DNA from: Rhizobium sophoriradicis
GTDB taxonomy: Bacteria > Pseudomonadota > Alphaproteobacteria > Rhizobiales > Rhizobiaceae
Reading direction: 5' to 3'
Assembly (NCBI RefSeq): GCF_003939025.1
Contig: NZ_RQIH01000016.1
Coordinates: 62,001-126,000 of the forward strand
Length of the DNA stretch: 64,000 bases
The notes under the pieces are model-generated. The model saw only the letters and a program-made list of their open reading frames with translations. It was not told the origin of the DNA and ran no database searches. Shown here piece by piece: positions 1 to 8,054 of this stretch. Every line of letters starts with the position of its first letter. Positions within the stretch are counted from its first letter, which is position 1. Position numbers and translations under genes: made by a program.

Positions 1-749
1 CGCCGCTGGGCCGGATAAAGCCCCTTTGACCTTTCCTTGCCTTTGCGCGCGAGCTGCTGGACTGCGGCGGACACCTCGGCATCGAGGCGGCGGCGAAGGG
101 ACCGCTCATGCGGTATCGGCGACCATCCCTGCTTCTCGGCGACCTTGATCATGCGGCGATAGCAGGTGGAGAACTTCGGCGCCTCGGCGCGCAGATAATC
201 CGACGTCAGGTATTCCCACGCCTTTGGATGGCAGACCGAGCGACTCCGTTCATTGGTGTAGTTCGGCGCCAGTGCAGCAAGCCAATCCTGGCGGTCGATG
301 CCCTCGACCCTGCTGCGCCACTCGTAGAGCGCCGACTTTTCGACGCCGCCCTTGTTGCAGGCCATGAGGACCGCAGCCTTAGCGGACATGCCGGCTCGCT
401 CTAGCTCATCAGCCAGTTGAAGAGTCTTCAAACGGGTTTCACAGACCGTTTTCTGATGCGCTGGCAACGCTTCGTAGCGCTGCCAGAGAGCCTTCTTCTC
501 CTGCGCTTTCAGATCCTTGTCGTCGTTTGCTGGAGCTGAATGGACGATCAGCAAGCGCGTTTGCGCCGCCTGCGGCAGAAGTGAAACGTGATATTCCCAT
601 ACCGGCTTCGTCTTGCCCTTCACCCGCCGAGCCGTCGCCTCGTTCCCACGCCACTTCGCGCGGGCCAGGTTGTCGAGGCTTTTCTCCGTGCGCGGAAGGT
701 CCGGCAGGTTTGCAGCGACCAACTCGGCTATGGTGTAGAACTGCTTCAC
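1..749 (-). CDS. Mu-like transposase MuA, N-terminal part, cut by window edge
   Basis: This frame is open from a GTG at 749 to the window edge without a stop, giving 249 residues beginning VKQFYTIAELVAANL. The N-terminal residues look like the Mu DNA-binding (transposase N-terminal) domain, with a tryptophan- and arginine-rich segment (DNLARAKWRGNEATARR) that is typical of MuA. The catalytic DDE domain would lie beyond the window. It starts 3 bases after the stop of the 152-aa gene, as the last visible member of the leftward early operon. MuA catalyses strand transfer in replicative transposition of Mu-like phages. The family call rests on N-terminal resemblance and on context (Ner, S24 repressor), so intactness cannot be judged here. 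Confidence 0.72.
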   Translation of the reverse strand, partial: MKQFYTIAELVAANLPDLPRTEKSLDNLARAKWRGNEATARRVKGKTKPVWEYHVSLLPQAAQTRLLIVHSAPANDDKDLKAQEKKALWQRYEALPAHQKTVCETRLKTLQLADELERAGMSAKAAVLMACNKGGVEKSALYEWRSRVEGIDRQDWLAALAPNYTNERSRSVCHPKAWEYLTSDYLRAEAPKFSTCYRRMIKVAEKQGWSPIPHERSLRRRLDAEVSAAVQQLARKGKERSKGLYPAQR

Positions 750-751
750 GT

Positions 752-1210
752 TTATCGTCCGCGTCGCTTGATGTTGATGGGAGTGGACCGGAGCGCCTTC
801 AACTCCTGGGCAAGCGCCCGCTGCTCCTGTTGCAGCCGGGCGATTTCGGCCAGGCGTGCTTCGTCGCCCTCAAGCATGATCAGGCCATCCTCAGAGACAA
901 TCAGATCCCAAAGCCAGAGAGCGCCCGTCGCTCGTACGAATGCCTTGAAGCGGACAAGGCTGATGTCGTGGGAGACCTTGCTTTCCGCCGTGTAGGCGTC
1001 GAGCGTCGTCTTGGAGAGGTTCGGCAGGCCGAGATATTGCGCCATGCGAGCTGCGACGACTTCGCGGCTGTGCGGGCATTCCCGGATCGCCTGCGCCATC
1101 GCCCGCTTCAGCCTTGCGCGGAAACGCTCGATGTCGATGGTGACAGCAGCCTGGCGAACGGGAAAGAGCGGCTGCAGGAAGAAGTCGAGCTGCGCGGGAT
1201 GTTTACTCAT
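752..1210 (-). CDS. Mu-like phage early protein, putative DNA-binding, 152 aa
   Basis: The start at 1210 overlaps the end of the ParB-like gene by 8 bases, and the stop is 3 bases from the transposase start, so the three genes are translationally linked. The protein is helical. A central segment (LGLPNLSKTTLDAYTAESK) looks like a helix-turn-helix recognition region of the type carried by small Mu-like phage proteins encoded just before the transposase. The C-terminus is a short coiled coil (ARLAEIARLQQEQRALAQEL) with a basic tail. The precise role is unknown; transposition or replication control is inferred from position only. Confidence 0.6.
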   Translation of the reverse strand: MSKHPAQLDFFLQPLFPVRQAAVTIDIERFRARLKRAMAQAIRECPHSREVVAARMAQYLGLPNLSKTTLDAYTAESKVSHDISLVRFKAFVRATGALWLWDLIVSEDGLIMLEGDEARLAEIARLQQEQRALAQELKALRSTPINIKRRGR

Positions 1211-2054
1211 CGCCGGCCTCGCTACGGATTTCTGCCATCAGCACGTCCGGCTCATCGCCTAAGCCTATATGGGCGAGGAACTGGTTGCGGGTCTCCTCAC
1301 TGGCGTCTTCCCAGGCTGTGACGAGACGAGACAGCAGGGTCGCCTGCTCGATCTGCGCCTTCGAGAGCTTCGGCGCAGGCTCGACTAACGCGAGTGCCTT
1401 TTTCAGATCCGGCTCGGCCCGAAAGGCAATCGCTGCCTGGCGCTGCTTTTGCGGTTCCATCTTGGCGATCTTCAGAAGGGCGGATTGATTATCGGCGACT
1501 GGAGTGCCGCGAACTGCCGCGCGAACATCGGGGTGGACGTTCTGTGCAATCTTGTTCAGATATTCGACGGCGCGCCGGGAGATACCCATTCGATCCGCGA
1601 CGTGCTTCGAAAAGCTTCCAGCTTCCGCCTCGTCCGACAGTAATTGCGCAAGGTTTGCGCGATTTCCGGGTCGGCCCGCCTCAACCTTCCCGTACTTGCC
1701 TTCCCAAACATCACGATAGGTTTGTACGAAGACGGCGCGGTCCAGCACCGACAGCTCATTTCGAAAAAGGTTCTCGGTGATCTCAATGAGCTGGGCTTCG
1801 GCCTTGTCACCTTCGACGATCATCGCGTCGATTTCGGGCTCTTCATTGATCTGTTCTGCCCGGATACGATGGGCGCCTGCGACAAGGGTGTATTTGCCGC
1901 CCTTCGCATTGGGCGTGCTGCGAACAGTGATGGGGTTGATCAGGCCATGCTCGACGATGCTCTGAGCAATCGCGATCGCGTGCTCTTCTTCAACAGCGCG
2001 CAGCCGCTCCGGAATGACGATGTCTGAAATCAGGATGCGTTTGAATTCGGCCAT
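1203..2054 (-). CDS. ParB-like (ParB/Srx fold) protein of the Mu-like prophage
   Basis: The start was placed at 2054 (MAEFKRILISDI) because the product then begins at the ParB N-terminal domain, and the ATG overlaps the upstream gene's TAA by one base. Residues about 5-95 carry the ParB/sulfiredoxin-type pattern: LRAVEEEHAIAIAQSIVEHG, then a GGKYTLVAGAHRIRA segment. A KorB/ParB-like HTH follows (SKHVADRMGISRRAVEYLNK). Length is 283 aa. Plasmid and chromosomal ParB proteins bind parS and CTP; phage versions often act as regulators or in genome maintenance. No parA partner is visible, so a true partition system is unlikely and a regulatory role is inferred. Confidence 0.75.
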   Translation of the reverse strand: MAEFKRILISDIVIPERLRAVEEEHAIAIAQSIVEHGLINPITVRSTPNAKGGKYTLVAGAHRIRAEQINEEPEIDAMIVEGDKAEAQLIEITENLFRNELSVLDRAVFVQTYRDVWEGKYGKVEAGRPGNRANLAQLLSDEAEAGSFSKHVADRMGISRRAVEYLNKIAQNVHPDVRAAVRGTPVADNQSALLKIAKMEPQKQRQAAIAFRAEPDLKKALALVEPAPKLSKAQIEQATLLSRLVTAWEDASEETRNQFLAHIGLGDEPDVLMAEIRSEAGDE

Positions 2055-2416
2055 TATGCGACTTCTTCTTCTGCTGTCGTTTGGAGGGTGATGAGCGCGC
2101 GGGCGCGTAGCGCCATCGTCTTGTAGTGAGCGGAGAAGCGCAGACTGCCGAGGCGCGCATCGACCGTGCGGAGCGCCCGGTTGATCGCTTCGCGAGAACG
2201 ATTTTCGGCCTCGACGACGCGCCGCTTCGGCCACTTCAGTTCCGTGACCATGAGGTGCATCACGATCTGGCGCGCGAGCGCCGCGTCAAACCAGTCGTGC
2301 GGCGGGTCAACGATTTCGCCAACCGCGAGGTGCGGAAAGCCTTCCCGGACTGCCGCAAAGCAGGCGTGAAGATGCGCGTGATAGAGCGCGTTCTGGTCGA
2401 AAACATTCAAGCTCAT
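2054..2416 (-). CDS. Mu-like phage early protein, 120 aa, unknown
   Basis: The start is 2416 (MSLNVFDQNALYHAHLHACF). The ATG overlaps the TGA of the small membrane protein (ATGA), and the stop overlaps the ParB start by one base, so it sits inside a tightly coupled operon. The sequence is helical with basic stretches (KWPKRRVVEAENRSREAINR) and no transmembrane segment. I do not recognise a named family. Its place between Ner and the transposase suggests an early regulatory or replication function, which is inference. Confidence 0.6.
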   Translation of the reverse strand: MSLNVFDQNALYHAHLHACFAAVREGFPHLAVGEIVDPPHDWFDAALARQIVMHLMVTELKWPKRRVVEAENRSREAINRALRTVDARLGSLRFSAHYKTMALRARALITLQTTAEEEVA

Positions 2417-2541
2417 GGCATCACGCTCGCGAGCAGAGCAACTGCCGCCGCCGTCAAGCCCGCGAACGTCACGCCGAAAATCAGGATCAGATTTGCAAGC
2501 TCGCAAACCGGGGAGCGTGAGGGAATGAAGGGGTTGCGCAT
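2413..2541 (-). CDS. Small single-pass membrane protein, 42 aa, phage early operon
   Basis: The ATG at 2541 begins 2 bases after the TAG of the Ner-like gene and the TGA overlaps the next gene's ATG. The product starts MRNPFIPSRSPVCELANL and continues with one hydrophobic helix (about residues 18-40) up to the C-terminus. The tight packing on both sides is the main argument that it is real. Function is unknown; small phage membrane proteins of this kind can act in superinfection exclusion or lysis, but nothing here shows that. Confidence 0.5.
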   Translation of the reverse strand: MRNPFIPSRSPVCELANLILIFGVTFAGLTAAAVALLASVMP

Positions 2542-2543
2542 GT

Positions 2544-2876
2544 CTATGCCGCCGTGCCGTTTTGGCGTTGTGCCATCGTGGCGGGACGCTCATAGTTCTC
2601 GCGGGGTTGAGGGGATTTCCGCAGACCGGAGGCGTGGTAACGCGACCGCCACAGCAGATGTGGCCTTGTACCGAGAGCTGCAGCGATCGCCCTCTCCCCA
2701 GCCGCATTGGGTTCCCGGAGCGTCGTTCCAGCCGTTCCACGCGGGAGCTGATAGGTTCGATCGATATCGAGAAGAGAAAGGCCGGCGGTAAAAAGCCGAC
2801 CTTTGATCGCTGTCATCTCAGCAATCTTGTCGATCGCCTTCCGGGTCTTCTTGTCCGCCTGCTGGGGCCGGTGCAT
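2544..2876 (-). CDS. Ner-like (Nlp family) helix-turn-helix regulator
   Basis: With the start at 2876 (MHRPQQADKKTRKAIDKI) the product is 110 aa. The core (LSLLDIDRTYQLPRGTAGTT followed by a LGTRPHLLWRSRY segment) matches the Ner/Nlp winged-helix pattern, in which an HTH is followed by the conserved P-x-x-x-W-x-S-R-Y tail. In phage Mu, Ner is the first early gene and turns down both early and repressor transcription. It lies first in the leftward operon, divergent from the S24 repressor, as in Mu. The C-terminal 30 residues past the core are polar and probably disordered. Confidence 0.82.
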   Translation of the reverse strand: MHRPQQADKKTRKAIDKIAEMTAIKGRLFTAGLSLLDIDRTYQLPRGTAGTTLREPNAAGERAIAAALGTRPHLLWRSRYHASGLRKSPQPRENYERPATMAQRQNGTAA

Positions 2877-2958
2877 AGTGGATCCTCGTGGTGATGAGGG
2901 AGGCCCTGGCCGGCCTCCCTTTTCATGGGTGATTTGGTCCGTATTTATGGAGAGGATA

Positions 2959-3011
2959 GCAATTTTCTGCCATGTGGCAAGCAGATTTCTGCTAGTCACG
3001 CAGAAATCTGC
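2959..3011. promoter_or_regulatory. Three operator palindromes between ner and repressor
   Basis: Three 12-bp sites share one pattern: GCAATTTTCTGC at 2959-2970, GCAGATTTCTGC at 2981-2992 and GCAGAAATCTGC at 3000-3011. Sites 2 and 3 are reverse complements of each other. Centres are 22 and 19 bases apart, about two helical turns, so bound dimers would lie on one face. The third ends 8 bases before the repressor ATG. This is the layout of a lambda/Mu-like switch region controlled by the neighbouring repressor and Ner; binding itself is inferred. Confidence 0.7.
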
Positions 3012-3019
3012 GAATAAGC

Positions 3020-3694
3020 ATGAGTGATTTAGGCGCAAGAATCCGCGAAGCCGCTGGATTGATTGGTGGCTTGGATAAACTGGAAGCCGAACTTTCTGGC
3101 GTGAGCAGGCGAACGCTGTCCGACTACGTGTCGGAAAAAAGCGAACCTAAGGCATCAACGGTAATTGAGATCGCTCAAGCCACGGGGGTCTCCATCGCCT
3201 GGCTGATGGGCGAGGACGGCCGGGGCGATTCTGGCAAGAATCCGCCAGCGGAGGTGACCGACAACGTTGTGCGGCTTCCGAGGTTCGACGCGCGAGCCTC
3301 CGCGGGCCGGGGACTGGTGCCCGTAAATGAGATGCCGATCGGCGAAGTGGCGTTCGCTCGCGACTTCCTTCGCAACCTCGGCGCAAACCCTGATTACTGC
3401 TACATCTTGGAAGCTCGCGGCGACTCCATGTGGCCGACGATACCGGACGGCGCACTGCTCATCGCCGACGCCTCGAAAACCGAAGTCGATGACGGGCGCA
3501 TTTACCATTTCAACGTGATGGACCGGGCCCTTGTTAAGCGTGCCCGATGGTCTCTAGACGGCAAACTCTACCTTACTTCTGACAACATGGCCGCTGGTTA
3601 TCCTCCGGAAGAGTTTACGGCGGATCGCATCGACGAATTACACGTTGGTGGACGGATCATGTTCACCGGCCACGCGCCTATGCCCGTCCGATAA
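3020..3694 (+). CDS. Prophage repressor, HTH plus S24 (LexA/CI-like) peptidase
   Basis: Length is 224 aa. Residues about 1-65 form an HTH domain (VSRRTLSDYVSEKSEPKAST). The C-terminal part is an S24 signal-peptidase-fold domain with the serine in GDSMWPTIPDG (Ser136) and the lysine in ALVKRARW (Lys173). This is the self-cleaving dyad of LexA and CI repressors, so RecA-stimulated induction on DNA damage is expected. It is divergent from the Ner operon across the operator triad. The ATG at 3020 has no good ribosome site and is 8 bases from an operator, so transcription may start very near it or be leaderless. Intact by length and motifs. Confidence 0.85.
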   Translation: MSDLGARIREAAGLIGGLDKLEAELSGVSRRTLSDYVSEKSEPKASTVIEIAQATGVSIAWLMGEDGRGDSGKNPPAEVTDNVVRLPRFDARASAGRGLVPVNEMPIGEVAFARDFLRNLGANPDYCYILEARGDSMWPTIPDGALLIADASKTEVDDGRIYHFNVMDRALVKRARWSLDGKLYLTSDNMAAGYPPEEFTADRIDELHVGGRIMFTGHAPMPVR

Positions 3695-3859
3695 TCCACT
3701 GGTTGTCCACAGGCGCCGCAAGGTTCGATTTCAGCGCTCCAGTAGGCGCTGCGGCAACCAATATCCACACGCGCAGCCGAGTCGGCAGATGTCCGGTTGA
3801 CTTTACAACCCAGGAGAACAAAATAAGAACATCGGTTTTACAGAACGAAAGGATTGCCG

Positions 3860-4096
3860 ATGTCATTATGTGAGAAGTTTATCGTTATGCCATTTAAGAA
3901 AGTGCGCGGGAACATTGCTCCCGGTGAAATGCGGCAAGCTTCGAACTCCGCAGCTGCAGAACGGCTCGCCGGCGCGATGGCAGACAGGTTCGTTGGTGTC
4001 GCTGCTTATGCAGTGATGGTGGACATGGAGAGCGGCGATATGAGCAGCCCACGCGTTCTATGCCAATACGGCGAGATTGCGGATATCGCAGCCTGA
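3860..4096 (+). CDS. Small hypothetical protein, 78 aa
   Basis: The ATG at 3860 is preceded by AAAGGA. The product starts MSLCEKFIVMPFKKVRGNIA and contains a polar helix (GEMRQASNSAAAERLAGAMA), then a small predicted sheet (VGVAAYAVMVDMESGDMSSP). This layout resembles small conserved accessory proteins seen beside rhizobial phage and plasmid genes, but no function is known to me. A stem-loop terminator follows at 4128-4147. It may lie at or beyond the left end of the prophage. Confidence 0.5.
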   Translation: MSLCEKFIVMPFKKVRGNIAPGEMRQASNSAAAERLAGAMADRFVGVAAYAVMVDMESGDMSSPRVLCQYGEIADIAA

Positions 4097-4127
4097 GCAG
4101 GCAACAAATGCCAATCATTGAAAACCG

Positions 4128-4147
4128 AGGGCGTGAAGACGCCCTTT
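4128..4147 (+). terminator. Rho-independent terminator after the 78-aa gene
   Basis: A 7-bp perfect stem AGGGCGT / ACGCCCT with a GAAG loop is followed by TT. It lies 32 bases after the stop of the 78-aa gene. The U tract is short, so strength is uncertain. Confidence 0.55.
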
Positions 4148-4157
4148 AGAAAAGCCT

Positions 4158-4206
4158 GGAAATGGCAAGCAAATCGACCGATTGCCTAACTGCGCCTGCC
4201 ATTTCC
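4158..4206. repeat. 10-bp perfect inverted repeat
   Basis: GGAAATGGCA at 4158-4167 pairs with TGCCATTTCC at 4197-4206 across a 29-base loop. It lies between the terminator and the ATPase gene. It could be a regulator site or a phage end; there is no further evidence. Confidence 0.35.
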
Positions 4207-4329
4207 TTAAAGGGCCGCTATCGACTCGAAGCGGACCCGACATTCGGCGGCTCGCTGTTGCCTGTTTGGCGCAACCTTTGCTAGATATCATGACATTTTA
4301 CTTTGTGCTTTGCGGGGGATGCTGCTGGT

Positions 4330-6621
4330 ATGATCGAACATATTCAACTTCTCAGGAATGTCGGCCAGTACGATAATCTTAACCCGCCGGCGCAGACGGC
4401 ACTTACGCCTTTCACGTTGATCTATGGCGAAAACGCTCGCGGAAAGACCACACTGGCGGCAGTGCTGCGGTCGCTAGCGACCGGCGACCCCAAGCTTGTT
4501 CTCGAGCGCCACCGCCTCGGCGCACAGCATCCGCCACACGTTGTTATTCGCCACGCTGGAGGAGCCGCAGTTTTCCAGAACGGGGCGTGGTCGCACCCGC
4601 TGCCTAACGTTGCGATTTTCGACGATGTTTTCGTTACGGCAAACGTCTGCTCGGGAATCGAACTTCAATCGGGGCATCGCCAAAACCTGCATGAACTGAT
4701 TCTCGGTGCGCGGGGCGTTGCGCTCAGCCGCGCGCTGCAGGGACACGTTGCTCGGATCGAAGAGCACAACACTGCGCTGCGCAACCTCGCCGAAGCCATC
4801 CCTGCCGGAGCCCTTGGCCCCTACAAAGTTGATGCCTTCTGCGATCTTGAACGGGACGCGGAGATAGACCAGAAGATTCAGGAAGCGGAAAGGAGGCTGG
4901 CTGCGGCACGGTCGGCCGATGTAATAAGGCAAAGACCAGGATTTCAAACGATCCAGCTCCCTGATTTTGACATCGACGGCATTGATATCGTTATGAGGCG
5001 CACTCTTGCCGATGTCGAAGCCGCCGCCGCGGAGCGCGCGCGCAGCCACATCGGGAAACTGGGGCGCAGTGGTGAAAACTGGGTATCTGAGGGCATGACA
5101 CTTATCGCGCCTGCATCTGTCGGAGGCGAAGCGGAGGTCTGCCCGTTTTGCGCACAAAATCTCGCGGGCTCTGATCTGATTGCCCACTACCGCGCTTATT
5201 TCAGCCAGGAGTATGAGGATCTAAAGGCCACAATACGGCAGACTGGGATAGGGGTGCGCGATACCCATGGCGGAGACATTCCATCCGCCTTTGAGCGGAA
5301 CGTGCGTACCGCTGCGCAGGCTCATGAGTTTTGGAAGGATTTCGCAGAGCTGCCTGCACTCGACATCGATACGGCGGAAGTAGCCCGGAAGTGGAATGCA
5401 GCGCGCGAGTCCGTCCTTGAACAGCTTCGCGCAAAGGCGGCTTCGCCATTGGAAGCAATGGCTCTTACGGACGAAACACGGCGGTCCATCCAAGCTTATC
5501 GCGCGTGTATCGCTGAAGTGACAGCACTCTCGGAACGCTTCGTAGGTGCCAACGCCCGGTTGGAACTCGTCAAAGAGCAAGCTGCCGCAGACGACCTTTC
5601 TGCATTGCGCACCGACCTCGCCAAACTGAATGCGCAAAAAGCGCGATTCGAGCCGGAAGTCCTGCCTCACTGCGCAGCCTACATTACAGAGAAGGCCGCG
5701 AAAACGGCAACGGAGGCGCTTCGGACGCAGGCCCGCGCGGCCCTCGATCAGTACCGGCAGCAGATTTTCCCTGCCTTTGAGGCGGCGATCAACGACTACC
5801 TGCGCCGCTTCGGCGCGCCGTTTCGGCTCGGGGAAGTTCAATCGGTCAACAACAGGTCGGGCTCGTCGGCATCGTATGTCATCGTTATTAACCAGCAGAA
5901 TGTAGACGTTACGGCCGACGCTGGCCCATGCTTCAGAAACACCCTTAGCGCGGGAGACCGCAACACCCTCGCCCTCGCATTCTTTTTTGCATCGCTGGAA
6001 CAGGATCCGGATCTCGCGAACAAAATTGTCTTGATCGACGATCCGATGACAAGCCTCGACGACCACCGCACTTTGCGGACCCGCGAGGAAATCATGGCGT
6101 TAGCCGCAAGGGTTCGCCAGGTGATTGTACTCTCGCATTCCAAGCCGTTCTTATGCAGCCTTTGGGAGCAGGCTGACAGGAACAGTTCCATCGCCTTGAG
6201 AATCAATAGGGCAGCGGTCGGTTCTGAAATCGCGGTGTGGGATGTTCGTAGCGACAGTATTTCCGAGCACGACAAGCGCCATGAACTCGTCCGGGGGTAC
6301 CTGCAGGTTGCCAATCCTGCTCGGGAACGCGAGGTGGCCCAGGCGCTGAGGCCGATACTAGAGTCATTTATGCGAGTGGCGTACCCTGAGCAATTTCCTC
6401 CGGGGACGCTTCTTGGACCGTTCATTAACATATGTGAACAGCGCGTCGGCGGGCCTAACGGAATACTCTCGGCGGCCGATATTGTCGAACTCAAATTGTT
6501 GCTCAACTACGCAAATCGGTTTCACCATGACTCCAACCCGGCCTGGCAGACGGCCGCTATCAACGATGCAGAGCTGTCCGACTTCTCACACCGCACGCTG
6601 ATCTTCGCATCGCGGCGCTGA
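4330..6621 (+). CDS. AAA_13 / RloC-like ABC-type ATPase with zinc hook, defence candidate
   Basis: The ATG at 4330 was chosen because the protein then starts MIEHIQLLRNVGQYDN, as the family does; an upstream TTG at 4303 is in frame. Length is 763 aa. Walker A is GENARGKTT (33-41), followed by long helical segments. A CPFC motif near residues 271-274 resembles the CxxC zinc hook of RloC and Rad50. The ABC signature is LSAGDRN (about 539), and Walker B is KIVLIDDPMTSLDD (about 564). The C-terminal 150 residues keep conserved histidines (RFHHDSNPAW) but I cannot identify the RloC/PrrC anticodon-nuclease triad with certainty. Related ATPases act in phage defence by cutting tRNA or sensing DNA ends. 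It is the first gene after the prophage control region, and codon use is less GC-rich than the backbone, which suggests transfer. Confidence 0.7.
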   Translation: MIEHIQLLRNVGQYDNLNPPAQTALTPFTLIYGENARGKTTLAAVLRSLATGDPKLVLERHRLGAQHPPHVVIRHAGGAAVFQNGAWSHPLPNVAIFDDVFVTANVCSGIELQSGHRQNLHELILGARGVALSRALQGHVARIEEHNTALRNLAEAIPAGALGPYKVDAFCDLERDAEIDQKIQEAERRLAAARSADVIRQRPGFQTIQLPDFDIDGIDIVMRRTLADVEAAAAERARSHIGKLGRSGENWVSEGMTLIAPASVGGEAEVCPFCAQNLAGSDLIAHYRAYFSQEYEDLKATIRQTGIGVRDTHGGDIPSAFERNVRTAAQAHEFWKDFAELPALDIDTAEVARKWNAARESVLEQLRAKAASPLEAMALTDETRRSIQAYRACIAEVTALSERFVGANARLELVKEQAAADDLSALRTDLAKLNAQKARFEPEVLPHCAAYITEKAAKTATEALRTQARAALDQYRQQIFPAFEAAINDYLRRFGAPFRLGEVQSVNNRSGSSASYVIVINQQNVDVTADAGPCFRNTLSAGDRNTLALAFFFASLEQDPDLANKIVLIDDPMTSLDDHRTLRTREEIMALAARVRQVIVLSHSKPFLCSLWEQADRNSSIALRINRAAVGSEIAVWDVRSDSISEHDKRHELVRGYLQVANPAREREVAQALRPILESFMRVAYPEQFPPGTLLGPFINICEQRVGGPNGILSAADIVELKLLLNYANRFHHDSNPAWQTAAINDAELSDFSHRTLIFASRR

Positions 6622-6654
6622 TATATTCATTAGTCAGTGCCCGGTGCCACGGCC

Positions 6655-7482
6655 TTAGCTTTTTGGGTCGAGACGATCTAGCGCGGATATCAGGCCCATT
6701 TGGCCCATGGACCAGATCACGAGTCCCCGCCCGCCGTCAGCAATACTGGGGGATGTGTCTTCAATCAGCGCGAGCGCTTCCTCGTCAGTCAACTTTCGAC
6801 CCGCCATCGCGCAGAGATAGGCATAGCTGGCCGGATACGTGCCTCGAAGAAGATGCCAGAAGTCATCGGGGATTGAAGTTGCCCTCAAGGCGGCTTTGCT
6901 GATGATCCACCCATCCGCACCTCCAGCTGCAAGCTCAACGAGGATTCCGTCTAAAAAAATAGGTTCAGCCTGATAGGCCAATATCTTCGCCGCGCGCGTG
7001 TCGTGCGACTTCAGCCAGTAATTGAATATTGCCTCTGCGTCGAATAACGACTTGTCGGAAGCCATGGCTTTGAGCCACCGACCCGCGGTGCCGCTCGTCT
7101 CGCGATCAATCCAACGTTCGAGAACCACGTGACGAGTCGCAACAGGCAACCAAGAATAGACGGCTGAGAGAAGCGCGTCCACGCGTGTTCGCAAGACATG
7201 ATTGTCCTCGTGAAGCGATTGCGCTGTCTCAACAAGAAGCGAAAGCCGCTCCGCAAGTTCTCCATCGGAGAGGCGTAAAAGCCGTAACAGTCTTCCACGA
7301 AGGGCCATGCGCAAGGGCGCTTCAGCCTCCAGTGTGCTACAAATCGCCTCGCAGAGTTCGTCAAAAGTCAGGCAAGCAACGTAGGCGTGAAGCAAGCTAC
7401 GTTCCGTTCCGTAAGGTGCCGGACTTTTGGCGCAGTTGTAGATGCGCTCCAATTTTTCACTCAACGAATATCCCATGCGCAT
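6655..7482 (-). CDS. Hypothetical protein, helical repeat type, 275 aa
   Basis: The first ATG is 7482; a second in-frame ATG at 7476 (MGYSLSEKLERIYN) is equally likely, as neither has a clear ribosome site. The protein is almost wholly helical, with repeated leucine-rich pairs of helices (LRMALRGRLLRLLRLSDGEL; RVDALLSAVYSWLP), suggesting an ARM/HEAT-like solenoid. There is no signal peptide or membrane segment. It converges on the ATPase gene, 33 bases apart. I do not recognise the family. A partner or effector role for the ATPase is possible only by proximity. Confidence 0.5.
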   Translation of the reverse strand: MRMGYSLSEKLERIYNCAKSPAPYGTERSLLHAYVACLTFDELCEAICSTLEAEAPLRMALRGRLLRLLRLSDGELAERLSLLVETAQSLHEDNHVLRTRVDALLSAVYSWLPVATRHVVLERWIDRETSGTAGRWLKAMASDKSLFDAEAIFNYWLKSHDTRAAKILAYQAEPIFLDGILVELAAGGADGWIISKAALRATSIPDDFWHLLRGTYPASYAYLCAMAGRKLTDEEALALIEDTSPSIADGGRGLVIWSMGQMGLISALDRLDPKS

Positions 7483-8053
7483 AAGTTTACCGGATTCTGA
7501 CTGTACAATGCGAGGGCGAATGTCCCTTCACATTCGAAAATGTCGACGCTTTGAATGACTGCATTGAAGGCGCAACGCGGACATCGCAATACGGCCACAT
7601 GTGGAAATCTCCCCGACACCCGAACGCAGGCCATCCGCTTGATTTCTTTGCTCATTAGAGAATGTGAAAGATTTCCGCGTTCACGTGGCAATCTTTTTTG
7701 CCGGAAAGGCCAAAAGCGCGACGCGCGCGATCGCTCATTGCGTCGCGAACAACCTAAGAAGCCTTGTTTAGTAGGCTTGAAGGGTACTTGAAGGCGGTTG
7801 GAGGTTTTCTCGAAAGCATTTTGAGGCAAGCATCCAGTTCAGGCAGGTTTGTCAATGAGACTGCCCTTCGGCAATTCGAACTGTCAAAGATAACTGACGG
7901 GATTTCCCGCTCCGCCCCTGCTAAGGCCCTGATTTTAGGTGTCTTCGCGTACGATCCCGGATAATCCCAAAGATTCCCACATATTCCGGATACTGGTGTC
8001 AGACAACAGCCGGACACGAAAATCCGGAATTTTGACATCAGGTTCCGGAATTT
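7483..8053. other. Gap without a supported gene; holds short direct repeats
   Basis: Short frames on both strands (for example 7764-7964, + strand, TTG start) lack ribosome sites and recognisable families. The right end carries two copies of TCCGGAATTTT 21 bases apart (8023-8033 and 8044-8054), with a related TTCCGGAT at about 7985. AT content is higher than in the backbone. This is probably decayed accessory DNA. Confidence 0.4.
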
Positions 8054-8054
8054 T
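8023..8054. repeat. Two 11-bp direct repeats, 21-bp period
   Basis: TCCGGAATTTT occurs at 8023-8033 and 8044-8054. The second copy touches the stop codon of the DUF4238 gene. The 21-base spacing puts the copies on the same DNA face, as for tandem protein-binding sites. Confidence 0.5.

Noticed and set aside
3694..4330. Attempt to place the left end (attL) of the Mu-like prophage
   Set aside because: The segment has several short repeats (for example GGCGCCGCAAGG and GGCGCTGCGGCAA near 3713-3750), but no TG...CA end with target duplication can be fixed without the right end.
7461..7829. 122-aa minus-strand ORF with a CPRC motif
   Set aside because: One CxxC is not enough; no ribosome site, and composition looks random.
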